From assembly GCA_009741485.1 (NCBI GenBank), contig CM019236.1:51698702-51762701 (forward strand): a DNA stretch of 64,000 bases. Direction: 5' to 3'. The position numbers and the translations under genes are program-made. This document shows, piece by piece, positions 10,943 through 24,268 of this stretch; the stretch's first letter is position 1; every line of letters starts with the position of its first letter. The notes beneath the pieces are model-generated. The model was given only the letters and a program-made list of their open reading frames with translations. It searched no databases and was not told the origin of the DNA. This stretch comes from Malurus cyaneus samueli (taxonomy: Eukaryota; Chordata; Aves; Passeriformes; Maluridae).

Positions 10943-13900
10943 TCCAGGCTGAAATTGAAAAGTAGGAATTAGCAGTGTAAATCAGGGCTGAGTTGCAATT
11001 CAATTCTCTCTGGCAATTCAGAGGCTGAGTCCTAGGTCTACGATATAAAGGAGTGAACCCATGCTCCTTACAGATAGCAGTGAACGGGGTAGAAACCTAA
11101 GTTTGAATATTGACCCTAATCATTTTCGTGAATCAAATTGGTCAGTTTGTGTTTCTTGCTCTTTGCTCCATGGATCAGGTAAGTAGAAAGACAAAAGGAA
11201 GAGCTAACTAATTACAATGTAATTTTTACTTCAGCAGTGTCAGCAAACCTGATGATGCTAGTGGCAAATGCCCTGGGTGTTTATCAGCCGGCCATAAAAA
11301 AACTGTGTTTTGCTTGCATGCAAACTAAAGGCTCTTTATTACTATTCTCCTTGTAAGTGGAGACCTCTCATGCTTCAAGACTTGAGGATTTGCAACACAG
11401 GAAATGTCTACCCCTGGCGTATATTTCCTTGGGGATGCAATGTGCATCAGCATGAAGAGCTGAGCACGGCATTCTCTAAAAGGTGGAGGTGTTATGGGTG
11501 TAAAAGATTTACCTCCAGTACTTCCTCTGGTACTCCATGGCAAGCTAATTTCCAACAGGGGAGCCCTGATGCCAAGTTGCCTGGCACCTCTCAGCAGTGT
11601 GTTTTGCCACGTGCCTTTTAGAGCTCATGCTCGGACCTTGAAAATGTTTCTCCTGTCTTCAGTGAGAGCTGGCTACAGATGTGATGCCCACAGCTGGAGA
11701 AAAGAGAGAACAGCGTGTATTCTAAGAGATGTGAAGGGGAAATCCACATTGCAGCTACTCTGTGGTGATTTGTGACCACAAAATGAAGAAGGAATGAAGG
11801 GCAAGAAAACTCATCTGCAGAAGGGGTTGAACTTGCTGGAGGCAGGGATATCAGAAACAGAGGCTTCTAGTAAGGGAGTGATGTTTTCCTTGGTGATAAC
11901 AAACACACATATCCTGGTCATGTAGCCACCCTGGAATGGGACTGCTCAAATACCACCTCTGGGCAGCAGAGCAGCGCAGGGCTGGGTCACATACCCAAAG
12001 CTAGGCTGAGGATTGATGCTGGTCTAAGTGTATATAAAAAATAGGCTTGGGGTTGTGACTGTTCAGACCCCTGGTAGAACAAGTTGTCTTGACAGGACCC
12101 TGACCAATGCATAGTTCACTAATTATGGTGTACTTAAACACAAAAGTGTTTCAATCATTCCAAGGGCTACAATAAAAATTGCCCCAAAGACGTAAGACAA
12201 TTTGCAGGGATCCTCTGTTTGCCCTTTGAAGGTATGATTTTGTATTTTGTTTGGCACATAGGGATGCAGTGGGGGTGTCATGTCAGCTAACCCTTCAAGT
12301 GTTTTTTCCCAGCACTTTGTACCTGGCATTATTCACTGTCTTCTTCTGTGATGCAGGATGTGGTGACCAGAAAGGGTTGTAGAGGAGCAGAAACAGCAAA
12401 GAGAAAATCACAAGACCTGAGGAGAGTTGAAATCAGCTCTGTCTGGGGACATTTTCCACGTGCTGGTTGGTGGGCTGCTCTGTGGCCCCAAATCCCTGCT
12501 GTTATAGGGAAACTGTTCAGGTATTCTCCTCAGTTTTTTCAATGCCTGGAATTTTCTCTGTCCTTTTTAATTTCAGCAGTTTTAAATGTCCTTATTTTAA
12601 ATCCAGCAGTTGCTGGATTTCTGCACCCTGTCCATGTCAGTCTGAGCTTGGCTACTCTGATGAAAGTCACCCTCGGCCTCCAAGTGTGCAGTTCAGATCC
12701 CTCTGTGCTGCTGGAGCAGCATGTGGGTAGGGAAGAGATGCGAACAACTGAACAGCACATTGTGCCTGAGATTCACTACTGCAGCATCCAAGAACAGAGC
12801 TTGCAGTTTATAACAGAGATGGATCTGTTCCTATATGGTGATCTCATGCCAAGTGATTATACCATATCACAAGAGTAATCCTTTTTCAGGAATAAATTTA
12901 GTATCGCATTCTTTAACTTGTGCTTGCAATATTCCAGTGATAGATTTTTTTTTCAAGACTGTGATTAGTAATGTCATCAGAAAAACTGTAAAAGAAGCAA
13001 GATCGTTTGCCTCCATTTCATTTCTACAGTGAAATTAACAAGGACAGACTTTTGCCTTAGACATTGTCTGACGGATAAGATTCTACTTGTGCAATAAAAA
13101 GACAGATGAGATATTGGAGGTAGCCACAGTATCATTCATAGAATTTATTAAAATGGAGTGTCCCCAGGAGGCTAGCTGAGCATAACATGCTGAGCAGCAA
13201 ATGGTGAGCTCCCCACTGCAGTTGAAAGCAAATCTATAAATAGAATGGCAATGGAATAACCCTCCAGCTAGTGAACCAGAGAACAAGAAAATCCCTCCTT
13301 CGACTTGCTTTGCATACTAATAAGGACAAAAGGTGAGTGAAGAAAGAAAGAAACAAGGAAAAAATGGCTGTAGACAGAGCTTTTACCAGAGTGCAGAGAA
13401 GCTATGTGCTTGGCAGTTCATTTAGATGCCTTTTCCCGTCACTGAACAGAGAAACAACAGAAACAATATTTTAGAAGGTGATTTATTTGTACATCTTAGT
13501 GAAAAAGAGGATGACTTGTGGCATTTTCCTTCCAAAGTATGTCTTCTCTTGTGACTAATGCAAGAAGCCTGTGGGATGTATAATGCAGAAAAGAGTCTGT
13601 GAGAGATAGATTTCATTATAAAAGAGCATATTTGGTCTTTTGCAGTGAAACTAGATGCTTCTTGTCATTCCAGCATTGGAGGTTATGAATAACTCATTGG
13701 TCCTACTCTAAGTCGTAGTGTAGTGAACATTTGTCACCTTTGCTTCTATTCTGTCTGCTACCAATTACTTACCTTGTTGTCAGAGTTAAAATTTGCTTCA
13801 TTTGATATCTATAATGAATTATATCAGCAATGCTTGTCAAAAATTGGCAATAGATAGATGGGAGCACCCATAATGTAGTTTATAATTTTGGGGGCTTGGA

Positions 13901-14080
13901 GTAAGGAGAGGGAATCAACATGCAAAAAGAGATGTACAATCTTCATCAAGAAGTCAGTTTTCTGCTGTCATACACCTGTCTAGCCTTACAAAACACTTCT
14001 TATGCTACCTATTAGATGTTCTTGTGTGGGCAGCAAAATTAAGTTCTGTATCTAGAAGTCAGCAGAAGTGAGGCAATAGT

Positions 14081-14102
14081 GTGTGTGTGTGTGTATGTGT
14101 GC
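14081..14102. repeat. Short (GT)n microsatellite
   Basis: A run of GT dinucleotides with one interrupting TA. Confidence 0.9.
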
Positions 14103-14518
14103 ATTTTCCAATCTGTATTCTTATTAAACATGCCCAGCATTGCTCATAATGTTCTGTGATCAAAGTTTTACTTTTCAATTTTTACCATTTATTTTTATTC
14201 TTTAGGGGTTTTTATATTGTGAATCACATTCCTACTTCTGTTGGAATACTTGGCTTATCTGCCTTCTGGTAAACCGTGGTGATTTATGCTGACCAGCATT
14301 CCTGATTTACAAAATGTGTTCACAGGGTTTACAGTCTTTAAATAATAACTAGATATCTGCAAAAGCAATGGGAAATTCCAGGAGTGTCATGTTGAGAGAT
14401 GACAGTATCTCCTCAAAAGTCCCTCAGCATCACACTGAGTTGGTGTCTGCTGAGGCCCACAATTAAGTTTCAAAGTATTATTCTGCTTGGTTTTGTGTAT
14501 GGCTGTATTTTTTTTACT

Positions 14519-14657
14519 CTGACATTAGCACAGATGGTTAGGGCATGGTGCAAATAACATCAAGCTTGTGCATTTAGTCCCTGTATGGGCGACTAACTTA
14601 AGAGCTGGACTCAGTGGTTCTTGTGGGTACCCTTCCAGCTCAGAATATTCTGTGAGA
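14519..14657 (+). mobile_element. tRNA-Ile-derived SINE with CR1-like tail (TguSINE1-like)
   Basis: The first part (about 14525-14592) follows a tRNA-Ile gene closely: ttagcacagatggttag matches the D-arm and A-box region, ggtgcaaataacatcaag the anticodon arm, and ttagtccctgtatgggc the T-arm and acceptor end. The second part (about 14593-14655: gagctggactcagtggttct..., then cagaatattctgtga) is the end of a CR1 LINE, which would supply the site recognised by CR1 reverse transcriptase. A tRNA-Ile head joined to a CR1 tail is the architecture described for TguSINE1 of passerines. The head is mutated at conserved tRNA positions, so it is not a working tRNA gene. The exact 5' end is uncertain by a few bases. 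The downstream LTR repeat starts within about 10 bases. Confidence 0.75.
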
Positions 14658-14665
14658 TAAATAGT

Positions 14666-15694
14666 TGTACTGAATTTGCTCGGCCTGGTTTTGGCAGTGG
14701 GGATGTTGCAGTGGTGGCTTTGAAAACTGCTAGAAGCTCCCACTATGTCCAGCAGGGCCCATCCTTGGCAGCTCCAGGGATGGACATGCCACTGGTGAAG
14801 GCTGGGCCAATTAGAATAATTGATAAGTAATGCCTCTGCAATATCCTATTTAAAAAGTAAAGAAAAAGTTACTGTTCATTTGTAATTTGTGGCCAAGAAG
14901 GGCAGGGTGAGAACATGTGAGAGGAGCAGCTCTGCACACCAAGGTCAGTGGGAAGAGAGGGCAAGAGGTGCTCCAGGCTGAGATCCCTCTGCAGCCCGTG
15001 GTGCAGCCCGTGGTGAGCAGCTTGTGTCCCTGCAGCCCCACAGATATCCACAGGGATGCAGAGAATCACCGGCAGCCCATGGAGAAGCTCCACACCAGAG
15101 CAGGTGGATGGCAGGGAGGAGGCTGTGAACCTGTGGGAAACCCATGGAGAGAGGACCCCACACTGGAGCAGCCATTCTTTCAGATGCTGCACTCCATGGG
15201 AAAAGTGCATCCTCCACTCCTAGACGCCAGTTTTGAGGAGGACTGCTGCCTGTGGATCACATGGAGAGGTTCACAGGGAACTGTGTCCTGTGTGAGGGAC
15301 CCCAGTTGGAGCAGGGAACGGACTCCTCTCCCTGAGCAGTGGGAGAAACAAAGAAAAAAAACAGATTGATATTGACCTAAACCCCCATTCCCATGTCCTC
15401 CATGCTGGGGGGCGGGGAGGAGGTAGAGTGGAAGGAGAAAAGGGTGGGAGCATGTCGTTTTGAGGGTCTTATTTTATTTCTCATTATCTTGCTCAGATTT
15501 TATTAGTGTAATGAATTCATATCACTAATTTGAACCTGTTTTGCTGTGATGATATTTGATGAGTGATCTCTCCTGGTCCTTATCTCAACCCATGAACCTT
15601 TCATTGTAATTTCTCTCCTCTGTCCAGCTGCAGAAGGGAGTGAGTGAGTGGCTTTGGTTTGTGCCTGGCATTGGGCCAGCATCAACCCATGACA
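14666..15694 (+). mobile_element. Avian LTR-type repeat, about 1 kb, plus strand
   Basis: A GC-rich block in AT-rich surroundings, with the order of segments I associate with a common avian LTR: ggttttggcag...ggtggctttgaaaac, cagggcccatccttggcagc, gagaacatgtgagaggagca, several 'cagcccgtggtg / cagcccatgg' segments, 'ggaccccacactggagca', 'acccccattccc', a G-rich 'gggcggggaggagg', then a 3' end with 'gagtgatctctcctggtcc', 'gtccagctgcagaaggga' and a terminal 'acccatgaca'. It begins tgtact and ends ca. A plus-strand frame of 150 codons (14917-15369) inside it has no retroviral domain and is not a gene. The repeat is diverged. No matching second LTR or internal viral genes are present. Exact ends and family are uncertain. 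Confidence 0.6.
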
Positions 15695-17892
15695 GCAGCA
15701 TGTGGCAAGATGACAAAGTATGGGGACAAATAAAACTGAAAATCTTGGAGCATCCTGTATTTTCAGTGTACCTTGCTAATTCATGGATTTGAAAAAGACT
15801 GAAGTATTCAAAAAGCAGGACTGAATTTTTATACTTTAGTAGTTACAAATGCTAATATCAAACTGGCTCTCAAATGATGAGGTATTTATATTTTTAAATT
15901 TACAAGTTTCACATGTATGAGAATAACTAATAGAAGACTAAGCTACTTCATGTATCTTTAGCATCTTAATGCATATGAACTGAAGAGTGTGAAGAAATAG
16001 AGAACTCCTTTCTGCCTTACCAAAGATTCTGGCACAGCTTTGAACATATTAAAAATTAACATAAACTAAACAATTTTATCATTTCAAAACAGGGACCTGC
16101 GGATGACTACCCATTAAGAAGCAGCAGCAACAACATTAAAAATGGCCTTTGATCATTTAGAGACTGCATTATTTCCTTTGTGCTCCTTGTTCCTATTCAT
16201 AGCTGAGATGTCTTCTGAGGGAGTCTTTACACACTCAGTGCACATTGCTGTGCTCAGCAACCAGAGCTCTCTGTCCCCAGAGCAGCTCTTCTTCTTGACA
16301 TTCCCCCAAGTTTTGGATATAGTTCCAGCGTACACAATAAGCAAAACCCCTGGACAAAATGTTTATTTGAAGTGGCTGTGTATGCATGATCATAGTACTC
16401 TTTGGTTGTTAAATTTGACTGAATTTTTACATTATAAATAATTCCATGATCAAAATGAAATAGTGCAGTACTGACAGAATGTCCCAACAAGGAATTTGCT
16501 GTTGACTTGGTAAACAAGTATATAAGAAAATAATATAAATTGCATTAAAAAATGAAAGATGTAGTAATTGAACTTCCCTGGTATTTACATTCACCTTATT
16601 TCAAAGGCTGTCTCAAAATCAAGATAGCATGAATCTGCAGAATAATGATAGTTTTTCTTTCCAGACACCTGCTCCCATCACTGCACACATGTATGCACAA
16701 ATCAACACTCATGAATGGGTGTTTCTGCCTCAAAAATCAGACATGGTAGCAGTAACATTTGCATGTGGTCAGTCAAGACATTTCTTTAGTTCCATTTGCC
16801 AACGTTGGAAATGCCTGAACCAGGAAAATCCATGGTTTAGATCCATGTATTTTGCAGAAGTCTTTGAAGGAATGAAATGGTTTTTGTCTGATCATCTGTC
16901 TTTTGTTAAAATGTTGCTCACATTCTAACATGTTTTTGAGATGTCATATAGTAAGCTGCAATTTGATTACTCTGAGCTCCTAATAAGCAGCTCTTATTTG
17001 TATAAAGATTTACAAAACAAATTTTTTATTTTATGCTGATTATTCATGGTATGTAGACTCATTGTTTTGATATGTGAATTTCATTATTTAATGTATGGTA
17101 AATTTTTGTACAATTTTTGCTGATTTTACACTTTTCTCACTGGAGGTTAACAAAATCAAAGAAATAAGCAAGGTCATTTTTTTCATAGAATTTGGATTTT
17201 CTTCACTAGAGAGAAAAGAAACTGATTAATGACAAGAAACTGTTGTCTTCTTTATCAGCATTACTACATCTATAAATAAATACTATTGACTGGATTTTGT
17301 CATTTATACTTAATAATTTTACTTTAAATCAACGTGTGCAAAATCCATTTTAATATTCTGTTAGTTTGTTATCTTTGTCCTTAAGTCCTTAAAAAATGAA
17401 AGTTTTTACACAGTCAACTAAATTCATATCCAAAGTAGTGTTCCTCCAGACTTTCCCAAACTTTGGGAGTGTATTACTTATCATTCTCTGCATATAGGTA
17501 TAGAGTCTGTGTGGGACCACAGTTTAAAGAAAGAATAAAAAGAAAGTGAACTCAATGGAGAATTTGTAAGGTAGAAAGAAGAAATTAGCACTACTTTCTT
17601 TTTTTGTGTTCTTCTTTTCATTATCTTATTAATTGACATTTGCTTCCTCTTCTTCTGTTCTGTGCTGAGAACAGGGACCAGTGATACTTCTTGGGAAATG
17701 AAGAAAATATAACAATGGTTAATGTTTTATGTGGTAAGTTCGGCAGGTGATTTCCACAGAAAATTTCTAATGTGACTTAGATATTTTCATGGACTTTTCC
17801 TCATCACTCATCTCAAGATTTTTTTAAAACCCCAGCACTCTTTCTCTCTGCTTGGTGTTCACATCAGGAGAATATTTCATCAGGAGTTCACT

Positions 17893-17953
17893 GGTGTGTT
17901 GTGTGTGTGTGTGTTGCTGTGTTTGTGTGTGTGTGTGTTGCATGTGTGTGTTT
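17893..17953. repeat. Imperfect (GT)n microsatellite
   Basis: Alternating GT in three runs with short interruptions (gttgctgtgtt, gttgcat). It is likely polymorphic. Confidence 0.9.
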
Positions 17954-18498
17954 AGAGACTAACGTTGGAGATCTTGGTGTCAGAATTGTTAGATAACTAG
18001 AAATTTGTTTTGTTTTGTTTTTAATCGAATGGTAATGAAATGGAAGAAGAAAAGGAGTTTAAAATTACTATTTGTGTTGATATTCTGCTCTGTATCAGCT
18101 CCTGCAAGAGTTTCTTATTCCATGTACCGTCCCCAGTAATGCCCAGAAATACAGTTTGCTGCACTGGCACAGAGAGCTGTGGCTCACCATCCTGTTGAGG
18201 AAGGAAGCTGGTGCTTGGGGTACCATCTTGGGAGAAGGAAGAGAAGAAGACAAGTTTTCGTTTTTGCTCAATAATTTTAGAAAGGCTTAGTGATGTAGAA
18301 CAAGAAAATAAGAGTCTAAGTAAGCTCCTCCAGTTCTTGCTTGTCTGCCACATTAAAAAATGGTTGCCTCCTTCCCACTGTGTAATAGGGAAGAACAAAT
18401 AAGCAAATTTCTCTGAGCAAGCCAGTCTGATATCTCTCTCACGGCAGAGGAACATGATTTTCTGTGTACTTTTCACTAAAATACAAGGACATAGTATG

Positions 18499-18537
18499 AA
18501 TATATATATATAATATATATATATATATATACACACA
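18499..18537. repeat. (TA)n microsatellite ending in ACACACA
   Basis: TA repeats with one phase-breaking AA and a short AC run at the right end. The tract extends the otherwise meaningless minus-strand open frame beside it. Confidence 0.9.
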
Positions 18538-21500
18538 ATCAGAAAAGGTGTATTTTTGAAGATTTTGGGGCTATTACCTCCAGAGGTGCTACCAAATAAC
18601 TAGGCATTGTGCTCCCAGCAGACCAGCTTCTCTTTTGGTAAAGTACCACGTTTTGCTTGATTTGTCAGCTGGAAGTCATTCAGTTTTGAAAACAGCAGAG
18701 GGGACCCAATCCTTCTCAGCCCTTGCACTCAAAGAATGTAATAGAGAGGGTGCTAATTAATTTAGATTTTAGCTTAATTTTAGCTATTCTTCAATGACAG
18801 AAAGCAATGATATTCTAAGCTCAGATCCCTGATTTTGTTCCCAGTAACAATCCTAAAGCCAGGACAGAGCAGACGATGAGTGTAAAGGCCGGCACATTCA
18901 CAGTAGTTAACTTTATTTCTATGTGTGCAATGGGGAGATGTTGCACTCCTGCATATAGTTAAAGCTTTTCTTCCATTTTGTGCACAACAGGAAGTTACAT
19001 ATTCCTGTCACAGGTCAAACTCAATCTCTGTCCTAGAGAAGAGAATATTCAGAGGGATGAGGTGGTAACAGGCATGTTGGCACTCACTGAAATGTGTCTT
19101 TCAAAGTCCTATTTGGATACTCATTTGTTAGTTCTATGAGCCTCATAAATTTGGTTGAGAAGAAAAGCTCTTATCCCCACCTTCAGCAGCAAGCAGTGTT
19201 TTGTGCCTTTTTTTCGCAGGATGGGCAGTGCAGAAAATGAACTGAGGAAGGTTTGAGGTTTGAGCCGAAGCAGTCTGATTGTCTCAGACTTGATTAACTC
19301 CTGAATTAATGTGTTTGTTGGGCAATTCAGGCAGTTCCAATTCTGAACTCCTCATACCTTTTCAGATTACATTGTGTAACCTGTTATAGATAAATACTTA
19401 TTTTAGTTTCTTCCTTTGCTTCTCCATATTGTTAAACCATAGTCTATCTTCTTCACAAAACTATTTTCCTGAAAATTACTTGTCTGGAGTTTATTTGAAA
19501 GTAGCAATGGTTATAGAGGTTAGTACACATTTCAAATATTGAATAAAAGGCAAGGAAAATATGAACAAACAGGACCCAAAGAGGCAACTTGTTTTTTTCC
19601 CAGTTCTGCCAGGTTAGTCTGAGATACACAATATCTCTCCCTGCAAACCTTGACTTGCTTGTATGCTTACTGTGTCACAAATTTGCCACGGTTGGTAATA
19701 AAATGGAAAATATATCTTAGAAGCCAATTTTCCTTGGCTTCAATAGGCAAAGTAGAATTGACCAGTTTATTTCTTGTTCTCTGGCCTCAATTATATAAGG
19801 AAAACAGCCTTCCACTTCAAAGTAGCAGCACAATATTTGCAATAGTTCTTAATATCAAAGGCTACATTATTATTAGTTTAAAAGTAACAATCATTACAAA
19901 AACCAGTCAAAAAACCAAAAAATAAAGTAGCTTGTCTGAATTATTCACAATATGGCTACTAGTAAAGGGTGTTGTACAGAACTCCTCAGATATATATTAT
20001 ACAATGTTTAATCTGCTTTTATAGAGACATTGCTATGATCTAGGGAAAGCCTGCTTCTTATACAGTTCATGATAAAGGAATATCTTTAGGATAATTCTGA
20101 ACATCTGATCTAGTGAAAAATAGAGGAGACTGTGCAGCATATTCTGTATCTGCAAATGCCCTTCAACGTCAGTCAAAAAATGTTTCCTTTACTGGATAAA
20201 ATATTTGTCAAATCTGAACAAATTTATTCAAGTTTATACAAGTAAAGTTTTGTACTTGCACACATATGATGTTTCTTCCAACTCTCTATAAATATACAAC
20301 GTGAACTGGAAAATGAAAGACATGAAATTTAGTTTTTCTTTTTCATTAAACAAACAGCCTATGTTGCCTCCTCTGTTTTTCTGAATTACAAACTCACTTC
20401 CTGACCTTTGCACTGTATTCTAGCATATAAAAAAAAGCAGTTAGCTTGATATTGCTTCTAATTCTTTACTGATTTTAAATCTGAAATCTAGACATGTTAC
20501 GGTACTAAATTTCTGTATGTATCTGGGAAAAACAATTTGTTGTGCAGGGTTCTGTGATGACATACTTCACAGGAATGGATTTTTGACTACAGAATCTCAT
20601 GATAATTTGTTTGCTATGAAATTTCTAGACTTGAAAAGGAGCTTCTGATCAATGAACTTGTGAGAAAATTTTGTGAGACCACATGTTTAGATTTTGAATG
20701 AGAAAGAAAATGCATTTCTACTTACACACTGTCTCTTCTTAAAGGAAAGACTTGGGGAAGTGAAGTGCAAATATCCCTGTTTGGAGGTATTTTGCTTTAG
20801 GTTGCTTGTACTGTGCCAAACATACAGATTACAGGAAAGACATTGGTTATTGTTTCTGAGCCTGCTGTTGATGGTGCTAGAAATTATCAGATTTTCAGTG
20901 GTGATGTATTAAAGCAGCAGTGATACTCACATAATCTCTTCAGTGACAAAACTGATGTGAACTGGCATCAGGAGACCTTTCCCCATAAAGGAGAGACAAG
21001 GAAAGTCTGTACAACAAAACTTCCCTAACAGTTCTCTAACAATGAGAAGATCACTCTGCTTTACTTTTCAATCTATGGAGAGACTGTAAAGGAGAACAAG
21101 GAAAGCCCAAATATTATGTTACCTGGAACACTAATAGATACAACCTTGTCATTCAATGAGAACTGAAATCACCTGGGAAAGAATGACTTTCAAAATCAGT
21201 GTTATCCCCAAACAGGTCAGTGTACTGATACTTTGATGTATTTTGAAATCTCATTACATTCCATTGAAAGCTCATTTTTTATTATAGTAAATGAGGTTGA
21301 AGTTTCACATTGATGAATAGGCTCCTTCCATTTGGCAGGAAAAGAAAGATTAAGAGCGGAGGTAACTTGGACTGTATCTTGTGTTTTATTTTTAGTTTTC
21401 TTTATGCTGATCCAATATAATTAATCAAGCCATCTTTTAACTTAAAGTCAGACCTACAATAACTTGGGACTCTATCATTTCTCCTTCCTTTGCCATCCAT

Positions 21501-22758
21501 ATCAATGAAGTCCTATTCAGTTAAGTAACAGCCACAAGCCTAATGCTATCAAAGACCGTAAACAAATAATGTCATATTTATTCATTTGCTATGTGTGGAA
21601 CACCAGTTTTTGCTCTGTGTGACAAAAGCCACCAATATGGCCGAGCTTAGACCAGAGGCTATCACCCCCTACCATAAACTCTGCCCTGGCATCCCCTGTC
21701 CTGCTCAGAGGGAAAGACTCTATTTAATCTTTTGTTTATGGAAGATGACTTCAGAAAGCATGAGAAAATAAAGTTAAAAAATTTATGTTGCACCTTTCTT
21801 TCTCATTAATTGACAAAAAGTGTTTTTTTCGTTTACAATTAAAATTAGGCATGGGTTTAAAAAAATTCTGACGAGCTTTGTATATAATGTGTGTAAATAT
21901 ATTTCAGGTTTCCCTGATTCAGGGTAAATGTTTGCATCCAGCTCCATTCTGTATATTATGCAAAACAATTTTGATATGTGGAAATCTTCATTGACCTCTA
22001 CGTATTCTGCCTTTCTATTCTGGATTTTATGAGTTAATTCCACTGTCAAAACCTTTAAGGTTGTTGCCTTTTTGGCAAAAGTTCATCTGCCTCACAAATA
22101 TTTCCTCTTTTCCCCTGTGTCACTCAGAGTGGATTTACAAAATCACCTGGGATGGGCAGAGATAAGAAATGTAAAAGAAGTTGACTTCCAGTAATTCTTT
22201 CACAAAAAGTGTAGATTTTTCAACAACCACTTTTGAAACTGTCAGCTAAAAGTAGTTTTAAAAATTTATCATTATTTCAGGATCTCGCCTTTCCTCAGAA
22301 AAGAAAGTTTAAATTTTAAAATTTTCTTTTTTCATTTAAGGTGTTCTTTGATTTTATTAGAGAAGCGAACCTGAAAAAAATAATTAACTTGAATAAAATG
22401 TAGTTTTAAAAATTATTCGATGTGCTTTTTTTTTTATCTGAACTATTATTTAAAAGACTTTAAAAAAATGATGATTAAAATTATTTTTAAAGTACTGGCA
22501 CCTAACTTGAATATAAAACCAATTATTTATGCAGCTTAAGTCCTAGACCAGCGTTGTTTTTCTATACCTTAAATTAAATTCTTATAGAGATTTTCATGTT
22601 GCTAATGACTCTTATCAGATCAGCTGATGATAAAAAAAACTAAAAAGTTTTCTTTAAAAACTATTAAAAAAAAATCTGCGTATGGGCATTTTTCCTCAAA
22701 ATATGGAGAGCTATTAACAAAAAAATGTTGACTTCCAGTTTCCTGTTAGGGTTCTTAC

Positions 22759-22782
22759 TTTTTTTTTTTTTTTTTTTTTTTT
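22759..22782. repeat. (T)24 tract
   Basis: A run of T after gttcttac, followed by aaatgagc. No retrocopy is visible beside it. Confidence 0.9.
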
Positions 22783-22859
22783 AAATGAGCTGGTTATGGG
22801 CTTCAAGCCATGATGTAACTTAGGAGTCTTTCACAAAGCCAGGGAGGAAGAGACAGTAG

Positions 22860-22883
22860 TGCCAGCATCATTATATGCTGGCA
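22860..22883. repeat. Perfect inverted repeat, 9-base arms with a 6-base loop
   Basis: The arm tgccagcat and its reverse complement atgctggca enclose cattat. It is a hairpin-forming site without visible context. Confidence 0.8.
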
Positions 22884-24268
22884 ACTAGGGCATTTGCCTC
22901 AGTAATGGAAGTTTGCAAAATATGACCTAGAATAAAATAGAGGTGAGACTTGGTCTCAGATTTTCTGTGAAATGGAGACATGATCAATCCACTGGAATAG
23001 AAGGATAGCAATTGTTTCTTGTCTTTGTCTTCGATTTAATGAATAGCATCTAAATTTCTTCTAAAGTTACATAATGGTGGCTTTTACGTATTTTTCTTTT
23101 CCTTTTAATATCTCTTCTAATTTATTCTCTGATTTTGACTGAAAGTCAAAACAAAGTGTTTTAAACATTTTCCTTCGAATAGAGGAGGCTTTGTGTGTTC
23201 TGAGAGCATTTAATAACACTTTTGTAAAAATATTTTGCAATTCCCCCTTTTTCATATGTATCCCATATAGTGGAACTGATGCCACAGGAACAACCCCTGT
23301 ATTGGGTTACTTGCCTATAAAAGATTATGACTGTGGAAGCAACCCATGGGTGATTGAACAACAGACTACAATGACTTGAAGAAGTTGTCTTGCTCCAGAT
23401 CTCCCTGCAAGAACCTTGTGGTCAGAGCTGAAGTCAGTTCAGTGTCTGTCCACTGCCTTGTGTCATCACAATGCCTTTAGTCTTCAAAGTAAGAAAAAGC
23501 AGTTTTCCATTTGCAACACTTAATACAATTATTTCTAAACATTTCTTGCTTTCTTCTCTCCCATCCTCCTCATTCAAATCTCTCTTTTTCATCAAGACAT
23601 TGGGAAATTTTATGTGACTCTTTGTCAGGCCTTTTAATAATGACAAATAATTGTCAACAGATAAACTTGAGGTTGACAGTAGCAGCTGTGGAGCATTGCT
23701 GCCCCTTAGAAACATAAACTTCCTCGTATTGGGACAAGGAATTTTACAGCTGTTTCACAAAAAACATGTACTTATGAATTAGAGAATCCTTGAAGCCAAC
23801 ATAACTAGAGAAATTAACAAAACCACATATGAAGCAAAGGAAGTGTGGCTTTGAGTGCCTTTTTGTAGTAGAGAAAATTGAAGTACTTCCCAAGTTAGAA
23901 ATTCTTTATTTTGCATTTTCAGCACTATGATAACAATTTAGTTCATTTTAGTGAGAGTGCCACTTTAAATGTAACACGAGAGAGGTCATTTCAATAACAA
24001 TCTGTTGCAGCTGGGATGTTGATGCGATAATAGAGTGAAATGACTTTAAGTAACTTTGGATTAAGAAACAAATGTATGTGTTTCTTTACTGGTTATAATA
24101 ATGATTATCCTAAATTATCTGTTCTGTCATGTGTGTGGATTGCTGGTTGGTGTACTTTCATGAAGGCTGTGAGGACCTCTGTCACATTTAGTTATCCTTA
24201 AAACAACAAAGTGCTGAAAGCCTCCTATTTTCACAGGATTGGTGTTCAGTGCTGCATCAGGATCTCAC

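Larger units (their letters stand above)
9521..14518. other. Non-coding stretch, no gene that I can support
   Basis: About 5 kb, slightly less AT-rich than its neighbours between 10.1 and 12.9 kb. It contains the longest open frame in the window (12348-12878, plus strand, 176 codons). That frame has no motif, no recognisable domain and ordinary non-coding composition, so I treat it as chance. An imperfect 25-base-period pair at 10900-10942 and a short GT repeat at 14081-14102 also lie here. Confidence 0.65.
15695..24268. other. AT-rich non-coding stretch, no gene seen
   Basis: About 8.6 kb with low CpG and scattered short frames; 22.2-22.8 kb is especially AT-rich. The 171-codon minus-strand frame at 18021-18536 begins inside a TA microsatellite and has no domain. 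Microsatellites at 17.9 and 18.5 kb, a T tract at 22.76 kb and a hairpin at 22.86 kb are listed separately. Nothing else stands out. Confidence 0.65.

Noticed and set aside
12348..12878. Longest open frame in the window (176 codons, plus strand)
   Set aside because: No recognisable domain, no splice or promoter context, and low-complexity hydrophobic stretches from T-rich DNA. In 64 kb of AT-rich DNA one frame of this size is not surprising.
14519..14592. Functional tRNA-Ile gene
   Set aside because: The match is clear but conserved tRNA positions are mutated, and the sequence runs into a CR1 tail. It is the head of a SINE.
14917..15369. 150-codon frame, with opposing frames on the minus strand
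   Set aside because: It lies wholly inside the GC-rich LTR-type repeat, where high GC removes stop codons. No retroviral protein motif is visible.
18021..18536. 171-codon minus-strand frame
   Set aside because: Its first part is the translation of a TA/AC microsatellite, and the rest has no family resemblance.
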